Shown here one piece after another: positions 57,395-64,000 of a stretch of 64,000 nucleotides of DNA. The first letter of the stretch is position 1; each line of letters starts with the position of its first letter. The DNA is from Atkinsonella hypoxylon (lineage: Eukaryota > Ascomycota > Sordariomycetes > Hypocreales > Clavicipitaceae). The position numbers were made by a program, and so were the translations under genes. The DNA lies in contig JFHB01000071.1 in the NCBI GenBank assembly GCA_000729835.1, forward strand, positions 1 through 64,000, read 5' to 3'. Below the pieces are notes generated by a model, which was not told the DNA's origin, did not search any database, and was given only the letters and a program-made list of their open reading frames with translations.

Positions 57395-58775
57395 ATGTCA
57401 TCAGAAGAGAATCCTGCGTTCCCTGGGCTGCCGGGCTATAACCCCGTAAACCTCCAACCATGGACCGTTGAAGTCATTGTCTCCGTGACAGTGCTGGCGC
57501 TGGTCACCGTTGGCCTACGTCTTTTAAGTCGCCGAATTAAAAGACAGAGCTTGTGGTGGGATGACAAAATGATTATCTTCTCCATGGTAGGTTTCTTACC
57601 GTCTCGATTACTCTGCACTGTGCTTTACTGGCCGGCAGCGATGGTAACTCGAGTGTTCCCTAGGGCTGGAATCTCGTCGTTGTAGGTTTCGTTTTCGCCA
57701 TGTACTCATGCGGCATGGGCATCCATGTGAACAAGGTTGAGCCTGGGCAAGTCGTCATGATGGCCAAATGGCTGGTCGTGGCCGAAATTCTCTACGCCTG
57801 GAATTTGGGTTGGACGAAACTCAGCCTGTTGCTCATGTACTACCGCATCTTTCGCCATGAATATTTCAAAAGAATGGCGTGGGCGGTCGGTGCCTTCGTC
57901 TGGGCTTGGGTCATTTGTATTACCTTTTTGTTTATTTTCATATGCGTACCGGTGCAGAAGCTATGGTATCCACACATGGCTGGTCATTGTGTACATCAAG
58001 TCGGTACCTGGATGTCGAATGCCACCTCGACCATTGTGACGGACCTCGTCATCTTGATCATGCCGATACCACAAATCTGGAAGCTGCAATTAAGGAAAAC
58101 TGAGAAGTGGGGTTTAACAGTCGCTTTCAGTCTTGGTTTCTTGTAAGTGGGACGTATCTGCAAATACCAAAATGAGGTTGTTATTAACAAGACGCGGCCT
58201 ACTATAGCGTTGTTTGTGCGTCGGCATACCGTACCGGCGTTCTTTTAACATACTCCAATGTCGATCCAACGTACACATTGGCTCCAACTGTGGGCTGGTC
58301 GGTCATAGAGATGTCAGCGGGAATCACATCCGCCTGCCTACCGACCTTGCTACCGGTCGTATTGTACTGTGCAAGGGTATTTGGATATACGCGGTCAAGT
58401 GTCGTCCGCAATCGAGAGACAAATGCACCACCAACGATTGGTGGCACAGGTGGCAAGAATTCCAAGGGCAAGAGTGTAACCACTACATTGAGCACCCTCA
58501 CTGTTCGAGGTGACGAGGGTGATTTTGAAAAGGCTACTGACGGCCTCTCCTATCGCCTGGCGGATAATGTGGAAGCAAACAGCGGAGCCTCACAACTCCT
58601 CGATTCCCGAAAGCCTGAAGAGTCCTTGGAGCCCACGCTTCGAACTGACACCGTCGGCTATGGGCATTCAGTGAAAAGCTACACCATCAAGAATACTGAA
58701 AGCCATGACGACGATATACCGTTGCAGGGCATCAGGGTCCAGACAGATTTCAGGTCGACTTCTAGGAAATATTGA
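57395..58775 (+). CDS. Seven-TM rhodopsin-domain (PTH11/SAT4-like) membrane protein
   Basis: Exons 57395-57586, 57664-58142 and 58208-58775 encode 412 aa. Introns have GTAGGT/CCTAG and GTAAGT/ATAG ends; joins give I-F-S-M-G-W-N-L and L-G-F-F-V-V-C-A-S-A-Y-R. Seven hydrophobic segments fill residues about 25-285. Family signs are R-R-I-K-R-Q-S-L-W-W-D-D (D-D before helix 2), the K-L-S-L-L-L-M-Y-Y-R-I-F segment of helix 3-4, N-A-T-S-T-I-V-T-D-L-V-I-L-I-M-P-I-P in helix 5, and E-M-S-A-G-I-T-S-A-C-L-P near helix 7. A hydrophilic C-tail of about 120 residues follows. These fungal proteins are often described as orphan GPCR-like; ligand and role are unknown. There is no CFEM domain. Confidence 0.88.
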
Positions 58776-59125
58776 GTCGCTTTGCTGGGTGAACGCATCC
58801 TTAATTCAACCATGAAATGGTTAGCATGAATTTGATTCTCAGCCAGAGGTAGATAAGGGAGATATGATTTGATGATGCAGTCAGGTTTATTGCATATTAA
58901 TAAAAGTGGGCAGGTAATACCCAGACACGCTTGCCGACTGGAGCCATGCAGGCCCTCCCATCCCATGCACCCTAGTAAATAGGGGCAACAAATATCCAAC
59001 CGTAGATTTCAAATCTCCAACTGGACTTCGCCAAGTCCGGATTATTATTTTTTTGGTTTAGTGACCACATAAAAGTACCTCTCATGTTTCGTTTCGAGTT
59101 ATACAGTTATACAGTGCTTCTTGCA

Positions 59126-59161
59126 ACGCGTTACAGCCCACTGCAGCCCGCTGTAACGCGT
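59126..59161. repeat. Perfect 12-bp stem hairpin
   Basis: ACGCGTTACAGC at 59126-59137 and GCTGTAACGCGT at 59150-59161 form a perfect stem around a 12-base loop. It lies in the centre of the MITE-like element, next to direct repeats of ATACAGTT. Confidence 0.85.
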
Positions 59162-59370
59162 AATACATTAGTACAAGGACCTTATATACGCATAACCTTC
59201 TAACCACAATAAATTTTGCGTTATTTTTTGCGTTATTGCTACAACACCTATATTATCGCTAAAAACCTTAATAAAAAATCGCATTTTTAGCCTAAACATA
59301 TATATATATATATATATATCTACTGCTGTATAGGACTTTCTCTTAGTATGGAAAGAAACATTAGAGGTAC

Positions 59371-59542
59371 TGTTGGAATATCGCGGCGTTACCCCTCATA
59401 GTGCCTCAGGCAACCACGGATCCAACGGGTATATAAGCGGCCTCCCCTAGCTAGGATAGATAGTATCAATCAAGTCGCCAGAATATATCGCAACAACCCG
59501 TACGCACTAGTGCATACACCCTTTCCTTTGGTCTTCCCAACA
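59371..59542. mobile_element. Solo LTR, copia-type ends, with 5-bp target duplication
   Basis: The 172-bp block begins TGTTGGAATA and ends CTTCCCAACA, a 6-bp TGTTGG/CCAACA inverted terminus with TG...CA ends. GGTAC flanks it on both sides (59366-59370 and 59543-59547). A TATA box (GTATATAAGC) lies at about 59430-59439. These are hallmarks of a Ty1/copia LTR; no internal region or second LTR is present, so it is a solo LTR left by LTR-LTR recombination. Confidence 0.82.
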
Positions 59543-59833
59543 GGTACTTTTATGTAGAAATCAAACTAAAAGTGTCTAATCCGGATTTAGCTAAACCCAG
59601 TTGGAAATCTGTAATTTACGGTTGGACATTTACGTCCCCCCTGATAAATTGTCGACTGCGTGGGGGCCCCTTCACAGCTTACTATATGTACGTACCTAGG
59701 TACCTTCCTAAGCAACGCAGCTTCTGCACCCCTGCATCAGCACAACGCTGGGGAAAAAAAAACATTGTTGACCAACCCGCAAATACAAGTCATCTGGTCA
59801 TCCTTCACGCTCGGCAAACTCGCACGGCCGGCT

Positions 59834-60424
59834 ATGAACCGGCCGAGGAATCGTCAGCCCCGGCCGTCCAGGAAGGGTCAAGATCACGATAGGCGGTCCG
59901 GGACTTCATCCCAGCGCTCACCAGCCACACCGCAACAAGCCGCAGGCACAGTCCCAACAATCCAGCAAATATTCCCAGGAGCATCTGTCTTTATCGTCTT
60001 GAAAGAGGACCAACCAACTGGGAAAGAGACTGTCGGCATAGTTGCGGAGCTCCTGACCCGGGGCAACCATCCTCGCGGCATCAAAGTGCGGTTGCGAGGC
60101 GGCCTAGTTGGCAGGGTTCAACGCATGGCTAGGCAGCCATTTGCACAAACTGAAATTAAGGGATCCTCCACCAAGTCGACGTGTTCATCCAGATTCACCC
60201 AGCGATATTCAGATGTACGCAACGACTTGGATCATCCATCTGAACCACCGGCTAGGAGTTTGGCCGACTTTCTTCCAAATTCACCCAGTGACGGCGATGG
60301 CGACTTGGACGCCGTAAATTCCGCAACAGCTACGTATATTATCGCTCGTTGTCCCTTCTGCGATTCCTTTGAAGGAGACGAAGCAGCAGTCACATGGCAT
60401 GTCGAACAGAAGCACTTGACGTAA
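59834..60424 (+). CDS. YwbE/DUF2196 domain protein with C-terminal zinc finger
   Basis: A single exon of 196 aa. Residues 1-45 are basic and disordered (Arg, Pro, Gln). The DUF2196 (YwbE-like) domain spans about 48-100: P-G-A-S-V-F-I-V-L-K-E-D-Q-P-T-G-K, then V-A-E-L-L-T, then H-P-R-G-I-K-V-R-L-R-G-G and V-G-R-V. Bacterial YwbE is a free-standing domain of about 65 aa with no proven function. The tail has a C2H2-like finger, C-P-F-C ... H-V-E-Q-K-H, resembling ubiquitin- or nucleic-acid-binding fingers. I chose the ATG at 59834 because upstream in-frame sequence reads like the A/T-rich spacer; the frame is open further, so a longer form is possible. No intron is visible. Confidence 0.78.
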   Translation: MNRPRNRQPRPSRKGQDHDRRSGTSSQRSPATPQQAAGTVPTIQQIFPGASVFIVLKEDQPTGKETVGIVAELLTRGNHPRGIKVRLRGGLVGRVQRMARQPFAQTEIKGSSTKSTCSSRFTQRYSDVRNDLDHPSEPPARSLADFLPNSPSDGDGDLDAVNSATATYIIARCPFCDSFEGDEAAVTWHVEQKHLT

Positions 60425-61373
60425 AGCACGTAAAGCTGCAACTGATGTCTCCCGGTTGCAGACGTGGATGCTTCCTTTTTGGCAAACGACAACGGCAAAG
60501 ACTACAACTACAATAATCACAACAGCTCTTGAGTCTCAACAGACGAAAATATTCTCCCCATTCGGGCTTGTTCTTATTACACTCAATCTCCTGCTTTTCA
60601 CACGTGGAGGTTGCTCCGTGGGGGCTTCTACTTGTGTTCAACTATGGCAACCATTGTGTTCTTTGTGATGAACCCATAGTCGTGATGCGTAATGGAAATT
60701 CATGTCGAGACCGAGTCCAATGCTGGAGTACCAATCCTGCAAGGCAGAGGACTACTGCGATAGACTCTATGTTTACATAGAAGTCACATGAAATGGATTG
60801 TACTTGTCCATTGTTCGAGAATTTCAAGTCATGGCAAGCATTACGCGTTGAAGACTTGGCCTTTCGTTACCGCCCAAGGCTCACTCGTGAAGCTTAATCT
60901 ATATCAGATACGAAGCCAAGTACGAGCGACAAGGTATATGGGACTTGAAATAAACTGAAAGTCAAGCTGGTCTTGGCCAAATTATCTATCGCAAGGTAAT
61001 GCCAAAGGTTCGTCTCGTCCTGAATTAGGAGGGTAGTTAGTTAGATAATATCTAATCTGAATTTTAACAACCTACCTGCATATAGTCGACAAAATCAATC
61101 GAATGAGGAGGCCCACCTGTTGGCGGTGATGGACGGTCCTCTATGGTTCGATTAATCTGTCGACCCTTTTTTTCCTCTCCTTGACCCACGCACGGGCATC
61201 GGACCCTGTTTCTTGTAACACGCAGCAACACGCAGCCAATTACGATGGGGCCTCACGGATCACCCGTGGGCCAACGTTTTCCCGCCTTTCCACGACATCG
61301 ACATTTTGATTTGAAATACTAGAGCACCTGTCGCTGGCCTTTTACCACGGATCTGATCGCGCTCGGAGAAGTC
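60425..61373. other. Spacer upstream of the FMP32-like gene
   Basis: The 949 bp hold no recognisable gene. An ACACGCAGCAACACGCAGC direct repeat lies at about 61219-61237. Confidence 0.5.
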
Positions 61374-62221
61374 ATGGCCGCCGAGACGCTACCGCGATTT
61401 CTCCTGCCCAGGTTAAGTTGGGGCACATCCGTACCTGCAACTCGGGCAGCAAAACCCTTTAACGTCCTGACAAGAGGAAATTCCGCTCCGCGATGGCAAC
61501 ATTCTTTGACGTCCGCAGGGCTCTGTGAGAACTCATCTTTCCGGCGGCAGACGGCATCGTCACAAAGTCCGATCCTGTCTCGAGCTTTCCACGCGACAGC
61601 ACAACGACAGCGCGACCACCACTTCGACACACTAAAATTCGTCAAGCGATTAAAGAGTGAAGGATTTACCGAAGAGCAATCCGTGGCCATGATGAAGGTG
61701 CTCAATGATGTGATTGAGGAGAGGTAATGACCAAATGGCCTACCCCATCACGCTTCACCAGGTACAATTTTCTCACAACACGAGCCATTAGCATTCAAAA
61801 CTTGACCCGCACAATGGTCCTCCGAGAAGATGCCGCCAAGACAACGTACACCCAGAAAGTCGACTTCGCGAAGCTCCGCTCGGAGCTCCTGTCGGCAGAC
61901 AGCACCGAGTCGAATACGACCCGAAGTGCCCATGAGCGCCTCAACAACGACATTGCCAAGCTCAGCAGCCGTCTCCGAGATGAGATTTCGCGAACACAAG
62001 CTAGCGTACGGCTGGACTTGAATTTGGAGAAGGGACGTATCCGCGAGGAGGCTGTCAGCCAGGAGCTCAAGATTAAGGAGACAGAGACCAAGATCGAGCA
62101 GGAGGTTGCGGCGTTGCGGGAGAAGCTGGAGCAAGTTAAGTTCCAGACGCTGCAATGGCTGATGGGTGTGTGCACTGGTTTCGCGGCCTTGATGCTGGGT
62201 GCTTGGCGATTGCTCATGTGA
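61374..62221 (+). CDS. FMP32/MCUR1-like mitochondrial inner-membrane coiled-coil protein (DUF1640)
   Basis: Exons 61374-61723 and 61792-62221 encode 259 aa; the 68-bp intron has GTAATG and CATTAG ends and the join gives I-E-E-S-I-Q-N-L-T-R-T-M-V, conserved in the family. Residues 1 to about 75 are Arg/Ser-rich and lack acidic residues, a mitochondrial presequence with an R-A-F-H-A-T-A cleavage-like end. H-F-D-T-L-K-F-V-K-R-L-K-S-E-G-F-T-E-E-Q opens the DUF1640 domain. A long charged coiled coil follows, ending in one membrane helix (L-Q-W-L-M-G-V-C-T-G-F-A-A-L-M-L-G-A-W). Yeast Fmp32 and human MCUR1 have been linked to proline metabolism and cytochrome oxidase assembly or calcium uniporter regulation; the role here is not settled. 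Confidence 0.88.
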
Positions 62222-62818
62222 GGTTTTACTCGGGACGGCGAGGATCGAGAAAGTTGTGGTTGTCAGGGGCTACAGTTGTGATGAACATTCTTGGGAGGAG
62301 AGGGTATACAGTGACTGCGCACATGCAGACTTTTTTTTTTTTTTTTTTCAATGTCTTTTTGGGGACAAAGTGCATTGACATTCTGGCCAGATAGATCAAA
62401 TCTCATTCTTGCATTGCTCATGGGCCAGCCTTGCCAAGGTCGTGTTCGGTAACCATGCCGAATAAGTGACATCCAAGTGCATCCCCTAGGGCATCCCACT
62501 TGTCCTCGCCGTAATGATCAGCGTTCCCCATCTAAGAGGGGGAGGGAGGGCGCGGGGCTCTGTTCAAGGCACAATGCGACAACAAGGGACAAGGTTTTGA
62601 AAAAAAAAAAAAAAAACCCCGTCAGTTTAATCACTCGTTTTCACAACACTTGCAGGCTCCATTCGTTGGTTCCTTGTAAAAACCAGCAGGCCCGGTCTCT
62701 AATTCCGAGCACTTCGAAAGCTGCACAACCCCAGCCAATTGTCCAAGTATGAAAATGAGCGAGAACGGATACGTGTGTCCTCCTCCAGATATAACTACAA
62801 GCATTGCTGATTGGGGGA
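62222..62818. other. Spacer before the dehydrogenase pseudogene
   Basis: About 600 bp with poly-T at 62332-62349 and poly-A at 62599-62615; no gene was recognised. Confidence 0.5.
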
Positions 62819-63918
62819 ACTAAATTTCTTTTGTTGAAATAAAGCGCCCACGAAGCCTGGTCCAATATCGCACGTATCGCCGAACGTGCTGCAGCCCAAG
62901 GCCACGAATCGCGAGGAATTCATATCGGAGTGCAAGTCCGGGGCTTTCGACGGCGCATCAGTCGCCTACCGCACATTCGACTCCGTGGACGTGACAGCTA
63001 GGAAGAGTAGAAGTAAGGCCTGACAGCGGGTTTTCTTTTCTTTTCTTTTCTTTTCTTTTTCTTTTTATTTTCTTTTATTTTTCTTTTTGCCCCTAAGTAA
63101 TTGTTTTCCCGCTCAGGCGCCGGCTACGACCAAGTCGACATACCCTCATGCACATCTCACTCCGTCCACGTCTCGAACACGCCCACCGCCGTGGATGATG
63201 CCACCGCCGACGTAACAATCTGGCTTCTCATCGGAGCCCTGCGCGGCTTTTCCGATCGGCATGTCTGCCCTTCGGGCCGGCGAGTGGCGCGGCAAGCCGC
63301 CCCCCAAGCTGGGTCACGATCCACTGGGGAAAAACCCTCGGCATCCTAGGCATGGGCGGGATTGGAAGGAACGTGGCTGCCAAGGCGAGGGTGTTAAGGA
63401 TGAAGATCAAGTATCATAATCGGAGCAGGCTGGATGCCGAGCTGGAGGATGGAGCCGAGTACGTGAATTTCGAGACATTGCTTCGGGAAAGCGATGTGTT
63501 GAGCTTTGAAGTTGCCACTGAATGTAAGTACACCCTTGTATATTCCTGTGCTTATTTTCTTATTACTGCGGAGCAGCCCAAGACGCGTCACACGATCTCG
63601 ACGGAGCAGTTCAAGATTATGAAACCGGGTATTGTCATCGTCAACACCGCCCGTGCGGCCGTCATGGATGAGGCAGCTCTTGTGGAAGCTCTTGACTCGG
63701 GTAAGGTTGCGAGCGTCGGTCTCGATGTATATGAGAAAGAGCTCGATGTCCATCCGGGTCTGTTGTCAAATCCCAGCGTACTCTTGGTTCCGCACATGGG
63801 GACGTGGACGGTTGAGACTCAGACTAAGATGGAGGAGTGGACTATCAGTAACGTCCGGATGGCTCTGGAGAGCAGTAGGCTGAAGAGCATTGTGCCTGAA
63901 CAGAAAGACTTGATTTAG
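62819..63918 (+). pseudogene. Decayed D-2-hydroxyacid dehydrogenase (NAD-dependent)
   Basis: Similarity to fungal D-isomer 2-hydroxyacid dehydrogenases runs through several frames. Part 1 (62819 on) reads T-K-F-L-L-L then a TAA at 62840, then A-H-E-A-W-S-N-I-A; no ATG precedes it. A shift near 62894 leads to P-K-A-T-N-R-E-E-F-I and Y-R-T-F-D-S-V-D-V-T, after which about 20 expected residues are missing. An intron with TTTTC repeats (about 63032-63090) leads to G-A-G-Y-D-Q-V-D-I-P at 63117. Further shifts lie near 63255, in GGGGAAAAAC near 63330, and in AGCTTT near 63504. The final part keeps G-M-G-G-I-G-R-N-V (NAD), a 53-bp intron at 63524-63576 and P-H-M-G-T-W (catalytic His). At least five lesions in one gene, while others in the window are intact, argue against sequencing error. 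Confidence 0.82.
63032..63090. repeat. TTTTC microsatellite
   Basis: Perfect TTTTC units followed by TTTTA/TTTTC variants lie in the presumed intron of the dehydrogenase pseudogene. Confidence 0.85.
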
Positions 63919-64000
63919 TGTATGATGGTTTGCTCACTGGAACGATTCGAGTACTAAGCGCGTGACCATTTACGACAATTTTACACCCTTGACTCAGTTA

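Larger units (their letters stand above)
58975..59648. mobile_element. MITE-like element with about 105-bp terminal inverted repeats, interrupted by a solo LTR
   Basis: The left arm (58975 to about 59096) and right arm (from 59648 back) are inverted copies sharing TCCAACCGTA, TCCAACTGG, TCCGGATTA and ACATAAAAGTACCT, with mostly transition differences. The left arm contains a local hairpin, GGACTT-CGCC-AAGTCC (59023-59038). Removing the LTR and one target copy extends the right arm match by about 20 more bases (GAAACATxAGAGGTAC), so the LTR split it. There is no coding capacity. The original element was about 500 bp. The family is unknown. Confidence 0.75.
58776..59833. other. Transposon-bearing spacer
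   Basis: The 1.06 kb between two plus-strand genes are mostly the inverted-repeat element at 58975-59648 and its inserted solo LTR. The centre is strongly A/T-rich with an (AT)n run near 59299-59320. The last 180 bp, with a TACCTAGGTACC motif at about 59694, should hold the promoter of the DUF2196 gene. Confidence 0.65.

Overview
The window is nuclear DNA from a filamentous ascomycete. Short spliced introns (about 50-200 bp) with fungal CTAAC-type branch sites, a HET-domain gene, a PTH11/rhodopsin-type membrane protein gene, a Preg/Pho80-type cyclin and a proline-type DapB peptidase all point to Pezizomycotina. The protein sequences and the very frequent intergenic TACCTAGGTA motif look like Sordariomycetes, probably Hypocreales; this is judged from memory of family members and was not tested by a search. 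Coding density is moderate, with unrelated genes separated by 0.4-6 kb spacers rich in microsatellites.

Layout. 1-1543 (-): 5' part of a secreted Ser/Thr-rich repeat protein running off the window. 1544-7959: 6.4 kb without a recognisable gene. 7960-10299 (+): ERV2 sulfhydryl oxidase, then PRE3 proteasome beta-1 with five introns. 13314-14978 (+): Pho80/Preg-like cyclin. 16181-18473 (+): HET protein. 18962-21020 (-): tyrosinase. 21587-22902 (-): threonine aldolase. 25518-26409 (-): ARL8 GTPase. 28363-31063 (-): ThrE/DUF1212 transporter-like protein. 34088-37845 (+): RNA polymerase I second-largest subunit. 38235-40322 (-): GH37 trehalase. 42397-43225 (-): ISU1 iron-sulfur scaffold. 44854-47632 (+): dipeptidyl aminopeptidase B. 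48297-53611 (-): clathrin heavy chain. 54604-55748 (-): alpha/beta hydrolase. 57395-58775 (+): rhodopsin-like 7-TM protein. 59834-60424 (+): YwbE/DUF2196 protein with a zinc finger. 61374-62221 (+): FMP32/MCUR1-like mitochondrial protein. 62819-63918 (+): decayed D-2-hydroxyacid dehydrogenase.

Most genes are independent housekeeping units rather than one pathway: ER oxidation, proteasome, Pol I, clathrin, Fe-S assembly and vacuolar proteolysis. The accessory layer lies in three places: the left end (repeat-rich secreted protein), the HET-tyrosinase stretch, and the right end from about 56 to 64 kb, where inverted-repeat elements, a solo LTR and a pseudogene cluster together.

The most notable observations are four. 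ISU1 intron 1 has AT-AC ends and is the only solution that restores the conserved protein. A copia-type solo LTR with an exact 5-bp target duplication sits inside one arm of an older inverted-repeat element. Ten GATA-factor sites lie in tandem in a minisatellite. A multi-frameshift dehydrogenase pseudogene sits among otherwise intact genes. All splice sites were placed by hand from reading frame, consensus and family conservation; no transcript data were available.
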